A stretch of 64,000 nt of DNA from Cupriavidus pauculus (GTDB lineage Bacteria; Pseudomonadota; Gammaproteobacteria; Burkholderiales; Burkholderiaceae): contig NZ_CP033969.1 of the NCBI RefSeq assembly GCF_003854935.1, positions 3,224,001 through 3,288,000 on the forward strand. The letters are read 5' to 3'. Numbering within the stretch: the stretch's first letter is position 1; every line of letters begins with the position of its first letter. Of this stretch, positions 18,764 through 27,717 are shown one piece after another. Made by a program: the position numbers and the translations under genes. The notes under the pieces were generated by a model, which was given only the letters and a program-made list of their open reading frames with translations, was not told the origin of the DNA and ran no database searches.

Positions 18764-19939
18764 TCACCGCTTGAAGAACTGATTCCCGGTATAGACCGGC
18801 GAGAACAGCAGGTTCAGGATCGACACGAACTTGGTAAGGCCGTTGGATTCGGCGTTGGCGATGTAGACCACGTCCTTGTCGCGCATGGCGAAGCGCTGCG
18901 CCAGGAAATAGCTGGACGGGTTCATCAGGTCGAGCCGGTAGATCACGGGCGCGGTATCGGGCTGGTAGCGGAACACGAAGATCGCGCGCGGGTCGGCCTG
19001 CAGGTCGCCGGGGCCGCCCACCTTGGCCACGGCTTCCGCCAGGTTCACGCGCGGGGCGTCGAACGGTACCTGCGATACCTTGCCGGCCGCGCCCATGACC
19101 GAGAAGCTGCGCGGCCGGCGTTCGATCATCAGGCGGTCCTGCGGCCGCAGCGGCAGGTTGGCGTCGCTCTCGGGCGACAGGTCGGCCAGCGGCAGTTCCA
19201 GCGTGGTCTGTCCGCGTGTCAGGCGCGCGGCGACGTCGGTCATCGGATAGGCCGCGCCGCCGGCCAGCGCCACCATGTCCAGCACACGCTCGCCGCCGGG
19301 CGTCAGCGGCACCCGGCCCGGCTTGCGGACCTCGCCCATCACCATCACGCTGTTGGCCAGGTTGTCGCGCACGCTGACCACCACCTGGGGGTCTTGCGAC
19401 TTGCCCCGCAGCGCGGCGCGGATGGCGTCTTCCAGTTCGCGCGGCGTGCGGCCGGCGGCCCGAATGCGGCCCGCGTAGGGCACCGGAATCGTGCCGTCGG
19501 CGGCCACCGTGACCGTCGGCATGGCTTGCCCGGCCGCGGTGGGCTGCGGGGCCGCCGTCATGCCGCCGCCCATCGCCCCCAGCGTGGAGGCCGGGCCGAA
19601 CAGCGTGGTGCCGACTTCGAAGATCGAGATGCCCAGCGTATCGCCGGCCCCGATGCGCTCGAAGACGGTATCACCGCCGCGCGACACCGGCACATCGACG
19701 GGTACGCTCGCGGGCGCGGCGGGCATGGCGTCGAGCTTGCCGATCAGGTCGGCGTCGACGTCGGCGATGCGATAGCCCAGCGCGTTGGCGGCGCTGGCCT
19801 GCGCGTCCAGGATGTCGCGCGCCGTGGGGCCGCTGCTGGGCAAGTAGGCACAGCCGGCCAGCACGGCGGCGCAGGCCAGCGCCACGGCGCGCGGCGCAAG
19901 GTGAGCAAGGGAAGCAAGGGAAGCGGACGGTCGTTTCAT
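18764..19939 (-). CDS. kpsD: Outer-membrane capsule export lipoprotein (KpsD/CtrA/BexD family)
   Basis: Outer-membrane polysaccharide export (OPX) protein forming the capsule channel (391 aa; nearer to CtrA/BexD than to the longer E. coli KpsD). A lipoprotein signal peptide ends with lipobox LAGC at Cys30. The poly-export domain has IGAGDTLGISIFEVG and TVTVAADGTIPVPYAGRI, followed by SLBB-like segments (VMGEVRKPGRVPL; FSVMGAAGKVSQV). The start ATG 19939 gives an ideal signal peptide and overlaps the upstream glycosyltransferase stop (ATGA). It is last in a three-gene leftward operon. Confidence 0.9.
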   Translation of the reverse strand: MKRPSASLASLAHLAPRAVALACAAVLAGCAYLPSSGPTARDILDAQASAANALGYRIADVDADLIGKLDAMPAAPASVPVDVPVSRGGDTVFERIGAGDTLGISIFEVGTTLFGPASTLGAMGGGMTAAPQPTAAGQAMPTVTVAADGTIPVPYAGRIRAAGRTPRELEDAIRAALRGKSQDPQVVVSVRDNLANSVMVMGEVRKPGRVPLTPGGERVLDMVALAGGAAYPMTDVAARLTRGQTTLELPLADLSPESDANLPLRPQDRLMIERRPRSFSVMGAAGKVSQVPFDAPRVNLAEAVAKVGGPGDLQADPRAIFVFRYQPDTAPVIYRLDLMNPSSYFLAQRFAMRDKDVVYIANAESNGLTKFVSILNLLFSPVYTGNQFFKR

Positions 19940-21237
19940 GGTGAATCGGGAAGGGACAGCACGCGCGCGTACATCGCGCGCAGCCTGGCTTGATAGGGTT
20001 CGGGCGCAAACCGCTGCGCCTGGCGCGGGCCCAGGGCGGACAGTTGCGCGCGGAGATCGGCGTCGGCATCGAGCCGCCGGAAGCCGGCCGCGATGTCGGA
20101 CACGCTGTACGGATCGACCATCAGCGCCGCGTCGCCGGCCACCTCGGGCAGCGACGCCACGTTCGACGTCAGCACCGGCGTGCCCACCGCCATGGCCTCC
20201 AACACCGGCAGGCCAAAGCCTTCGTAAATCGACGGGAAGGCCACGGCGCGCGCCTGGCGCACCAGCGTCATCAGCCACGGACGCGGCAGGTAGTCATAGC
20301 GGCGGATGCGCTCACTGACGCCGCGCAGCGGATGGCCGCCGTCACCGTGCAGCAGCCGCGTCTCGGCCGCGCTCTTCCAGGCCCGCGCGCCGACGATGAC
20401 GAGCGGCGTGTCGACCTGCGCGGCCAGGTAGCCCTCCACGAGCCGGCCAATGTTCTTCTTCGGCTCGATGGCGCCGAAGTACAGGAAGTATCCGCGCGGC
20501 GCCAGCTCGAACGCGGTTGCCAGCCGCGCGCCATCGTCGGCATCGGCCAGCGGCACGGGCATGACGGCCTGCCAGGTGTTCGTGATGCGCGCGGGGTCGG
20601 CGGCGGGAAACATCCGCAGCAGGTCGGCCCGGCTGGCTTCGGACACGGTGCAGACGTGGTCGCCGTCGCGCAGGCACGCGCGCACCAGCCGGTAGTGGTA
20701 GCGCTTGTTCTCCAGCGACGTGTACGGCAGGCGCAGCGGTACCAGGTCGTGGATCGTGTAGATGTTGCGCGCGCCTTCGATCCGCACGGGCAGCGGATAG
20801 GTCCAGTGCATGATGTCCGGCGGATCGGGCACGCGCAGCCGCAGAAACCTGCCGTGGCGCCGGAAATGCCGCGCCGCCGCGTCGAACAGGTCGGGGCTCG
20901 TGAAGAGCCGGCTGCTGTCGGGCACGCGCGCTTCCAGGCCACGGGCGATGACGCTGTCCGTGCGCGGCACGTGTACCGCCGTGCGCCCCAGGACGTCGGC
21001 GCAGGCCGTGCCGATGGCCGCCAGCCGGTTGCGCGACACGCGGCGCGGCCGGTCCAGCGCGTCGAAAAACAGCACCTCGCGCAGCGGCGCGGCGGTGCGT
21101 GCCCCGACCGCGAGGCCGTAGACGAGGTCCACGTCGTGCCCCATCCGCGCGAGCGACCACGCCAGCGTGCGGGCGTAGGTGGCCACGCCGGAGCCATTCG
21201 GCAGCGCCAGATTGAATCCATCCACACCGATGCGCAT
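19936..21237 (-). CDS. Glycosyltransferase, GT4-type
   Basis: 433-aa GT-B enzyme. The N-terminus MRIGVDGFNLALPNGSGVAT is the acceptor-domain signature of GT4 enzymes; IMHWTYPLPVRIEGARNIYT and IHDLVPLRLPYT follow. The donor domain has FGAIEPKKNIGRLVEG, GARAWKSAAE and PSIYEGFGLPVLEAMAVG. The start ATG 21237 has AGGACAG immediately upstream. It shares its layout with the next enzyme (21260-22555) and the two probably arose by duplication. Role: addition of a capsular sugar; donor unknown. Confidence 0.85.
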   Translation of the reverse strand: MRIGVDGFNLALPNGSGVATYARTLAWSLARMGHDVDLVYGLAVGARTAAPLREVLFFDALDRPRRVSRNRLAAIGTACADVLGRTAVHVPRTDSVIARGLEARVPDSSRLFTSPDLFDAAARHFRRHGRFLRLRVPDPPDIMHWTYPLPVRIEGARNIYTIHDLVPLRLPYTSLENKRYHYRLVRACLRDGDHVCTVSEASRADLLRMFPAADPARITNTWQAVMPVPLADADDGARLATAFELAPRGYFLYFGAIEPKKNIGRLVEGYLAAQVDTPLVIVGARAWKSAAETRLLHGDGGHPLRGVSERIRRYDYLPRPWLMTLVRQARAVAFPSIYEGFGLPVLEAMAVGTPVLTSNVASLPEVAGDAALMVDPYSVSDIAAGFRRLDADADLRAQLSALGPRQAQRFAPEPYQARLRAMYARVLSLPDSP

Positions 21238-21259
21238 GGCTGTCCTGTCGATATGGGAG

Positions 21260-22555
21260 TCAGGCGACGCCGCGCGCGGTGGCGCCGCAGACATCGGCAT
21301 AGAGCGCCAGCAGCCGCTGCGCGTAACCGCGCGGGGCAAACGCGGCCACCTGCTCGAAGCCGGCGGCACGCAGGCGGCGGCACAACTGGTCGTCGCGGTC
21401 CAGCGCCCGGATGGCGCGGGCCATGGCATGCGTGTCGCGCGGGTCGACGTGCAGCGCGTGGCCGCCCCCTACTTCGCGCAGCGCGCCAGCATTGCTGGTC
21501 ATCACCGGCGTGCCCAGCGCCATGGCCTCCGCCACGGGCAGGCCAAAGCCCTCGGCCAGCGACGGGAACAGCATCGCGCGCGCCTGGCGGATCAGCGCCA
21601 TCAGCTCCGCCTGCGGCAGCCAGGGCAGCCGGATCACGCCCGGCGAGCGCGCGAGCATCGACTCGATCTGCGGGATGTCGCGCGCGATGGGGCCGGCCAC
21701 CACCAGCGCGCGGGACGTCTGCGCGGTGCGATGGGCCGCCACCAGGCGCGGCAGGTTCTTGCGCGCTTCGGGCATGCCGCAGCAGATGAAGTAGCCGCCT
21801 GGCCGCAGGCCGGCCGGCAGGCCCGGATCGCGCTGCAGCGCCGCGTGCACGGCCTGCGAGGTATTGGTGACGAACGCGGGCGGGCAACCGAGTACGTCGA
21901 TGATCTCGGCGCGCGAGGCGTCGGAGACGGTCACCAGATGGTCCGCCTGCGCAACGATCTCGCGCAGCAGGCGCAGGTGCCGCGCGGCACCGATCGACGT
22001 CAGGCGCGGATGCGTGAGCGGGATCAGGTCATGGACGGTGTAGACGTTGCGCGCGCCTTCCAGGTACAGCGGCAGCGGATAGGTCCAGTGCATGATGGCC
22101 GGCGGCGCGGCGCAGCGCACGCGCATCAGGCGCTGGTGAAGGTTGAAGTAGCTCTGGGCCTCGCGGAACAGACGGCCCCCATCGTGCACGCGATGCTGGG
22201 GTTCGGCCAGGCCCGCGTGACGCTCGAAGACGGCCTCTCGCGTGCCGGTGCGCAGCGCGGCCAGCCATCGCGCGGGCGCGGACTCGCGTGCCGCGCCCCC
22301 CGGCGTACGCGCAGACCGGCCGCCACCGAGCCAGTGCACCGCCACGCCGGCACGCGCCAGGCTCGCGCCGAGCGAGCGCGCATAGGTGGCCACCCCGGTG
22401 CCGGCGCCGAGGCTCCACGTGCGGGCATCGATGCCAACACCCAGGTCCACGGGCGGTTGCGCGCAAGGCAATGCAGGAATGACCACGGGCGCGTGGCGTG
22501 GCGCCACCGCATCGCGCGCCGGCCGCGATTGATCGGTCCGAAGGATCGTGCTCAT
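21260..22555 (-). CDS. Glycosyltransferase, GT4-type
   Basis: GT-B glycosyltransferase of about 431 aa, first gene of the leftward kpsD operon. Motifs: GIDARTWSLGAGTGVATYAR, IMHWTYPLPLYLEGARNVYT, VHDLIPLTHPRL, GMPEARKNLPRLVAAH and PSLAEGFGLPVAEAMALG. ATG 22555 is chosen as start; it leaves a 44-bp gap to the divergent kpsT start (ATG 22600), which must hold or overlap both promoters. A start further upstream at 22600 would overlap kpsT and is less likely. Paralogous to the neighbouring enzyme at 19936-21237. Confidence 0.8.
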   Translation of the reverse strand: MSTILRTDQSRPARDAVAPRHAPVVIPALPCAQPPVDLGVGIDARTWSLGAGTGVATYARSLGASLARAGVAVHWLGGGRSARTPGGAARESAPARWLAALRTGTREAVFERHAGLAEPQHRVHDGGRLFREAQSYFNLHQRLMRVRCAAPPAIMHWTYPLPLYLEGARNVYTVHDLIPLTHPRLTSIGAARHLRLLREIVAQADHLVTVSDASRAEIIDVLGCPPAFVTNTSQAVHAALQRDPGLPAGLRPGGYFICCGMPEARKNLPRLVAAHRTAQTSRALVVAGPIARDIPQIESMLARSPGVIRLPWLPQAELMALIRQARAMLFPSLAEGFGLPVAEAMALGTPVMTSNAGALREVGGGHALHVDPRDTHAMARAIRALDRDDQLCRRLRAAGFEQVAAFAPRGYAQRLLALYADVCGATARGVA

Positions 22556-22599
22556 AATGCGGCACCGAAAACCTCCGCGCACCGCATCGGGCCACGCCA

Positions 22600-23262
22600 A
22601 TGATTTCCTTCCAGAACGTCAGCAAGCGCTATCTCGTGGGGCATGTTCCGACCACCGTCCTTCAAAACGTTTCCTTCACCATCGGCCGTGGCACCGCGCT
22701 TGGCATCTGCGGTGCCAATGGCGCTGGAAAGTCCACGCTGATGCGCCTGGCCGCGGGCGTGGAGCTGCCCACCAGCGGCCAGGTGCAACGTACGTTCTCT
22801 GTGTCGTGGCCGCTGGGCTACAGCAGCGCGTTCCAGAGCAGCCTGACCGGGGCCGACAATGCACGCTTCATCGCGCGCGTGTACGGCAAGCCGATCGACG
22901 ACACGCTCGCGTTCGTCAACGACTTTGCCGAGCTGGGCCGCTACTTCCGCATGCCGGTGCATGCCTACTCGGCCGGCATGTCGGCGCGGCTGGCGTTCGC
23001 GATCTCGCTGGCCGTGGATTTCGACTGCTACCTGATCGACGAGGTGACGGCAGCCGGCGACGCCCGCTTCCGCCAGCGTTGCCACGACGCGCTGCGCGCC
23101 CGGCTGGCCAACGCGGCGCTGATCATGGTTTCGCACGACCCGTCCACGCTGACCGATTTCTGTAACACCGGGGCCGTCCTGCACAACGGCACGCTGCGCC
23201 GCTTCGACACCATCGACGACGCGCTGCACGCCCACCATGACCTGCAACGGGCGCCAGCCTGA
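22600..23262 (+). CDS. kpsT: Capsule ABC transporter ATP-binding protein KpsT
   Basis: ATPase of the capsule exporter (220 aa, usual KpsT size). Walker [10 protein letters not shown] at 38-46, a signature region AYSAGMSARLAFA near 122-134 (polysaccharide-exporter variant of LSGGQ), Walker B CYLIDEV at 143-149, and the switch His in MVSHDPSTLTDF. It pairs with KpsM, encoded 11 kb to the left. Single gene between a divergent glycosyltransferase and a convergent protease-nuclease gene. Confidence 0.92.
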   Translation: MISFQNVSKRYLVGHVPTTVLQNVSFTIGRGTALGICGANGAGKSTLMRLAAGVELPTSGQVQRTFSVSWPLGYSSAFQSSLTGADNARFIARVYGKPIDDTLAFVNDFAELGRYFRMPVHAYSAGMSARLAFAISLAVDFDCYLIDEVTAAGDARFRQRCHDALRARLANAALIMVSHDPSTLTDFCNTGAVLHNGTLRRFDTIDDALHAHHDLQRAPA

Positions 23263-23302
23263 ACGGACGGCACGACACGGGCGAAAGCGTGACCTTGCGC
23301 GA

Positions 23303-23318
23303 TGACGCACTTGCGTCA
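23303..23318. terminator. Inverted repeat downstream of kpsT
   Basis: Perfect TGACGCA-CT-TGCGTCA inverted repeat in the 164-bp gap between convergent kpsT and the protease-nuclease gene. A short T-stretch (GATTTTG) follows about 15 bases later. It is a weak terminator candidate or a palindromic binding site. Confidence 0.35.
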
Positions 23319-23426
23319 CGGACTGGGCAGATTTTGAAACGGGGGCGCCATATTCGGGCCGGGCGCGGCAGACCCCGCCCCGACGGGCGCGCGGGTCATT
23401 TGGGGCAGGCGGGGCGGGCGGGACCG

Positions 23427-25337
23427 CTAGCGCAGCGGGATGTCGTCGAGGTCGCGCACTTCGCGGAAGCGCTCTCCCGGCGTGGGCACCTGGCCACCGG
23501 CCGTGTCGATGGCGCGGAACGCGGACAGGTCGAGCCCGGTCATCGTCTCCAGCTGCGGCACCGGCACCACGAACTTGCGGATGCCGGCGTCCACGCCCTT
23601 GGCCGGGTGCGCGTCGCCGCGGTTGATGTCCAGCACGTCGCGCTGGTCGGCCAGCAGCGCCACGGCCTTGAGCCCGCTGGCGCCGTGCCACGCCACGAGC
23701 TTCCAGTAGGCGGACGGGATCTGCACGTCGTCGGCCCAGAGGTCGGTCTCGTCGTTGAAGACCGGTCCCTGCAGCACCGACAGCCGGGCGCCCTCGATGG
23801 TCCGCACGCCGCGCTCCAGCACGTATTGCTCGATGCCCTGCCAGAGGTTGTCGCCCTGGTTGAACAGGAAGTGCTGCGGCGTGCAGTTCGGAAAGTGGAA
23901 GGTATCGGTCTCGGCACGCGCGGCGAAATCGCCCCAGGTGGCATCGGCGCGGCGGGTCAGGTGTCCCCGGTCGAACAGCGCGCTCCAGGCCGCGTAGAAC
24001 GTATCGTCGATAACGCCGGCCGGGTCCACGCGCGGGTCGCGGTACCACGCTTCGCGCTCGGGCTCGCGCGGCGCCGGGCTGCGCTTCAGCTCGATGTAGG
24101 TCGGGCCGTCGATATTGGTCGCCGTGAACAGGGCCAGCCGGCGCGCGGCATGGACGATGGCGCTGAAATTCTGGTAGTGCAGCAAGCCGGGCGTGGTGCC
24201 GTCCAGCAGCGGCAGCGTCCGGGCCTGGATGCCGCGCACAAGCTGGCCGAGATCGATGTCGAGCCCGTTGATGAAGCCGCCGTCGAAGCCGCTGCGATTG
24301 GCGTAGTCTCGATCCAGCCGCGCACGCTCCGGCTGGCCGCTGAGCCGCAGCGCCGGCACCGGCACCGGCGGCGGACGGCGTTCCAGTTGCTGCCGCGTGG
24401 CGGGCCGCGCCGCGGCGTAGCGGCTCAGCGCATCGACCAGCAGGTCTTTCTGCGGGCCAGCCGCCAGGGTCTCGGTGCGTTGCTTGAGATCGGTGTAGAT
24501 CGCGCTGACCCGGATACCGACGTTGACCACGGCCTGGCGCGTGCCCGCCGCGTCGTCCTCGTTGTCGCCCTGGCCGTAGTGATGCAGCGCGATCACTTCC
24601 CAGTCGTCGTTGAACGCGGGTGAGCCCGACGTGCCCGGCAGCGTGTCGGTATCGTAGATCAGGTACTGGTCGCGCCGGTCCAGCAGGAAGTTGTTGCGGA
24701 TGGCGATGGTCTTCTTGCGCCCGCGCGGGTGCTGGATGATGTTGACGGCCATGCCCTTGCGGTGCTTGTCCTTGGCGTCGCTGAGCGGCACGTAGCCAAA
24801 ATCGGCCAGCGCGCCGGCGCCCTGCACGCGGTGGCCCACGGCCACGATGGCGTAGTCCAGCTCGGCCTCGGGCGAGAACACCGCCAGCCGGTCGGGGTCC
24901 AGCACGAACACGGTGGGCGCCACGGGCTGGCCGGCGCCGTTGATCTCGTCGTCGAACACCAGCTCGGCGGCGCGCGCGTGGTCCACGCTGCGGATCACAT
25001 GCTGGTTGGTCATGATCAGCGACGGGCTGATCAGGAACGCGGTGGCGCTCTCGGTGGCGCCGTCGAGCTCGATCTGCACACGGCAGACGCAACGCCGCGC
25101 CGTGGCGCCATCGACCAGGAAGCTGACCGGCTGGAAGTCGTTGGTGCCCGACACCGACTCGGGCATGCCCATCGACACCCCGCTCTTGACCGAGAACGCG
25201 CGCCGGCGCACCGGGTCCTGCTCGGCCTGCTCGGGCCGGCCCTCCTTCAGCAACTGGCGCACGCGCCGCCGCTCGGCGGCGGTGGCCTCGACCAGCGCCT
25301 TCATCTGACTCGTGGATAGGTCGTTCAGCCAGCGCAT
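23427..25337 (-). CDS. Trypsin-like serine protease fused to DNA/RNA non-specific endonuclease
   Basis: 636-aa two-enzyme fusion without a signal peptide. An N-terminal helical segment (about 1-45, WLNDLSTSQMKALVEATAAE) precedes a V8/trypsin-like protease domain (about 70-290) with a full triad: His113 (MTNQHVI), Asp161 (LDYAIV) and Ser237 (GTSGSP). The C-terminal domain (about 345-630) is a beta-beta-alpha-metal NUC1 endonuclease with the DRGH motif at 456-459 (DRGHLTRRAD) and the downstream metal-binding Asn region CTPQHFLFNQGDNLWQGIEQ. Start ATG 25337 has GGGAGAGG upstream. No partner gene is adjacent. A protease joined to a nuclease in one cytoplasmic protein suggests proteolytically controlled nucleic-acid degradation, possibly a defence effector; that role is inference. 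Confidence 0.85.
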   Translation of the reverse strand: MRWLNDLSTSQMKALVEATAAERRRVRQLLKEGRPEQAEQDPVRRRAFSVKSGVSMGMPESVSGTNDFQPVSFLVDGATARRCVCRVQIELDGATESATAFLISPSLIMTNQHVIRSVDHARAAELVFDDEINGAGQPVAPTVFVLDPDRLAVFSPEAELDYAIVAVGHRVQGAGALADFGYVPLSDAKDKHRKGMAVNIIQHPRGRKKTIAIRNNFLLDRRDQYLIYDTDTLPGTSGSPAFNDDWEVIALHHYGQGDNEDDAAGTRQAVVNVGIRVSAIYTDLKQRTETLAAGPQKDLLVDALSRYAAARPATRQQLERRPPPVPVPALRLSGQPERARLDRDYANRSGFDGGFINGLDIDLGQLVRGIQARTLPLLDGTTPGLLHYQNFSAIVHAARRLALFTATNIDGPTYIELKRSPAPREPEREAWYRDPRVDPAGVIDDTFYAAWSALFDRGHLTRRADATWGDFAARAETDTFHFPNCTPQHFLFNQGDNLWQGIEQYVLERGVRTIEGARLSVLQGPVFNDETDLWADDVQIPSAYWKLVAWHGASGLKAVALLADQRDVLDINRGDAHPAKGVDAGIRKFVVPVPQLETMTGLDLSAFRAIDTAGGQVPTPGERFREVRDLDDIPLR

Positions 25338-25605
25338 CGTGCCTCTCCCGCAGTGGGTGTGGCCGACGAGCTTGGCGCACCGCTGCGACGGTTTTGTGAC
25401 AGCGGCGCCGAATATGTCAATTTCATGACAGAGAACCGGCCTGCGCCCGGCAAAGGCATGGCTCTTGCAGCCATTCCCGCAGCGCCCTGACGGCGCCCGT
25501 CCGCAACGGCCCGGGCGCCCCAGGGCATGTAATTCCCGCGCACCGCTTGTACGGACGGCATGGTCGTTCCCCGGCGGGACGCGCGCTGCACAAGGAAAGG
25601 CGACC

Positions 25606-26613
25606 ATGGAGAACGAACTGAAGCTGCCGACCGACCTGGCACAGCGGCCGAACGCCGGCGACTCGACGGCGCGGCCCGACCCGCACACCGACACCCGCTC
25701 GGCCACCACGGCGGCCCGGCTGACGCTGAAGCGGCGCGACACCGTGGAATCGGCGTTCTGCAAGATCCTGCACAACTGCCTGGACCAGGTGCACGCCAAC
25801 GCGCCGCTGGTGGCGGCCGGCGATTCACCGGAAGGCGTGCACCAGATGCGCGTGGGGCTGCGCCGCTTCCGCTCCGCGCTGGACCTGTTCGAGGGCGTGG
25901 TGACGCTGCCGGACGGCATGGAGGAAGAAGTGAAGTGGCTGGCCGACGAACTGGGCCGCGCGCGCGACTGGCACGTGCTGGCGAATGCCACGCTGCGCCA
26001 GGTGGATGCCGGCGACGACCAGCGCGACGCGCTGCGCGAAACCAGCGCCGCCGCACTGTCGATCGAGCAAGCGCGCCAGGCCGATGCCGCCCAGGCGGTC
26101 ACCTCGCCGCGCTACGCCGAGTTGATGCAGGCACTCGACCAGTGGCTCACGACCGCCCCGTGGCGCGACGGCACTGATTCGGCCCGCACGAAGCAGCTCG
26201 ATGCCAACGCCATCGACCATGCGGACAAGGTGATGCGCAAGCGCCACCGCAAGCTGGTCCAGCGCGGACGCGGGCTGCACAAGCTCGACGCGCACCGCCG
26301 CCACCGCGCCCGGATCGCGGCCAAGAAGCTGCGCTACGCCACCGAGTTCTTCGCCGGCCTGTTCCGGCCGAAGACGCTGAAGCCCTACCGGCGCGTGCTG
26401 TCGAAGCTGCAGGACGACCTGGGCTGGGGCAACGACATGGCCGTGGCCGACGGACTGCTCAGCCACCTGGAACTGCACCACCGCAAGGCCTCCGCCGGCG
26501 CCAGCTACGCGCGCGGCTTCCTGGCCGCCCGCGTGCAGGACGACCGCGACAACCAGCGCAAGCTGTGGAAGCGGTTCCGCGCCACCGGGCGGCCGGTGGC
26601 GGTCAGGGGTTGA
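25606..26613 (+). CDS. CHAD domain protein
   Basis: 335-aa protein with a CHAD domain (conserved histidine alpha-helical), a basic helical bundle that binds polyphosphate. Evidence: VHQMRVGLRRFRSALDLF near residue 85, LADELGRARDWHVL, and the second half HRRHRARIAAKKLRYATEFF followed by LSKLQDDLGWGND; regularly spaced His, Arg and Lys residues line the predicted groove. The N-terminal about 45 residues are low-complexity. Start ATG 25606 has AAGGAAAGG upstream. It stands alone, divergent from the protease-nuclease gene with a 268-bp gap. No CYTH/polyphosphatase partner is seen. Confidence 0.85.
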   Translation: MENELKLPTDLAQRPNAGDSTARPDPHTDTRSATTAARLTLKRRDTVESAFCKILHNCLDQVHANAPLVAAGDSPEGVHQMRVGLRRFRSALDLFEGVVTLPDGMEEEVKWLADELGRARDWHVLANATLRQVDAGDDQRDALRETSAAALSIEQARQADAAQAVTSPRYAELMQALDQWLTTAPWRDGTDSARTKQLDANAIDHADKVMRKRHRKLVQRGRGLHKLDAHRRHRARIAAKKLRYATEFFAGLFRPKTLKPYRRVLSKLQDDLGWGNDMAVADGLLSHLELHHRKASAGASYARGFLAARVQDDRDNQRKLWKRFRATGRPVAVRG

Positions 26614-26680
26614 TGACGGGCGCGTAATCGCCCAGCCTGTAGAAGGTCATGTTGCTGCCTGGCAATCGGTTGTGGGTGAG

Positions 26681-27670
26681 TTATTCGACCTTGACGTTGG
26701 CCTTCCTGACCAGCGCCGCATAGCGGCTGGCCTCGCTGCGGAAGAACTGGGCGGCCGCCTCGGGCGTGGTGGGCTTGACCACGGTGGCCTGCTTCCGGAG
26801 CGCCTCGACCACCTCGGGGCTGGCGAACGCAGTGGCGAAGGCGTCGTGCAGGCGCTTGACGTCGGCCGGCTTCATCCCGGCCGGGCCCACCACGGCGAAC
26901 CAGCCTTCCACGTCGTAGTGCGACAGCCCCTGCTCGGCGATGGTCGGGATGTCCGGCGCCACGGCCGACCGCTCGTCACCGCACAGGCCGATGGCGCGCA
27001 GCGTGCCGGCCTTGATGTGCGGCAGCGCGGCGTTCAGCGCCACCACGCCAAAGTCGACCTGGCCGCCGATCAGGTCGGTGATCATCGGGCCGGTACCCTT
27101 GTACGGGATATGGTTGGCGCGCACGCCGGCTTCGCTCAGGAACAGTTCGCCGGCCAGGTGGATGATCGTGCCGTTGCCCGACGACGCCATGTTGTAGCCG
27201 TCCGGCCTGGACTTGAGCAGCGCCGTCAGTTCCCTGACCGACCGCGCCGGCAGCTTCGGATTGGCCACCAGCACCAGTTGCGTGGCGCCGATTACGCTGA
27301 TCGGCGTGATGTCCTTGATGGCGTCGAACGGCATCGACTTGAAGACGCTGGGGTTGATGACGTGGTTGTTCGACACCACGCCCAGCGTGTTGCCGTCCGG
27401 CGCGGCCTTGACCACGGCGGCCGCGCCGCTGATGCCGCCGGCGCCGGGCAGGTTCTCGATCACCACGGGCTGGCCCAGCGTCTTGCCCAGCGCGGGGCCG
27501 GCCGCGCGCACGATGGCATCGACGCCGGAGCCGGCGCTGATCGGCAGCACCAGTCGCAGCGGCTTGCCGCCCTGGGCCAGGGCCGGCGGCAGCACCGATA
27601 CCGTGGCCGCGGCCAGCAGCAGTTTCAGAGCCGACCGCCGGCCGGCCCGCAATGCGGGGGATGGGTACAT
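26681..27670 (-). CDS. Bug-family tripartite tricarboxylate receptor (extracytoplasmic solute-binding protein)
   Basis: 329-aa periplasmic solute receptor of the Bug family, very abundant in Cupriavidus and Bordetella. An N-terminal signal sequence (LKLLLAAATVSVLPPALAQ) is followed by the family's LRLVLPISAGSGVDAIVR, VIENLPGAGGISGA, GNGTIIHLAGELF and IPYKGTGPMITDLIGGQVDF. Start ATG 27670 is preferred over ATG 27685 because GGAGA lies six bases before it. It closes a three-gene leftward operon, so the solute is probably a carboxylic acid fed to the CoA-transferase and lyase upstream. Confidence 0.9.
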   Translation of the reverse strand: MYPSPALRAGRRSALKLLLAAATVSVLPPALAQGGKPLRLVLPISAGSGVDAIVRAAGPALGKTLGQPVVIENLPGAGGISGAAAVVKAAPDGNTLGVVSNNHVINPSVFKSMPFDAIKDITPISVIGATQLVLVANPKLPARSVRELTALLKSRPDGYNMASSGNGTIIHLAGELFLSEAGVRANHIPYKGTGPMITDLIGGQVDFGVVALNAALPHIKAGTLRAIGLCGDERSAVAPDIPTIAEQGLSHYDVEGWFAVVGPAGMKPADVKRLHDAFATAFASPEVVEALRKQATVVKPTTPEAAAQFFRSEASRYAALVRKANVKVE

Positions 27671-27717
27671 CGTTGTCTCCGTCATGTTTTTTTGTAGTGA
27701 AGCGGTACGGCGGCGGG

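Noticed and set aside
18665-22603. Long plus-strand open frames over the kpsD/glycosyltransferase genes.
   Set aside because: Opposite-strand shadows: the minus strand carries recognisable OPX and GT4 motifs with overlapping start/stop pairs.
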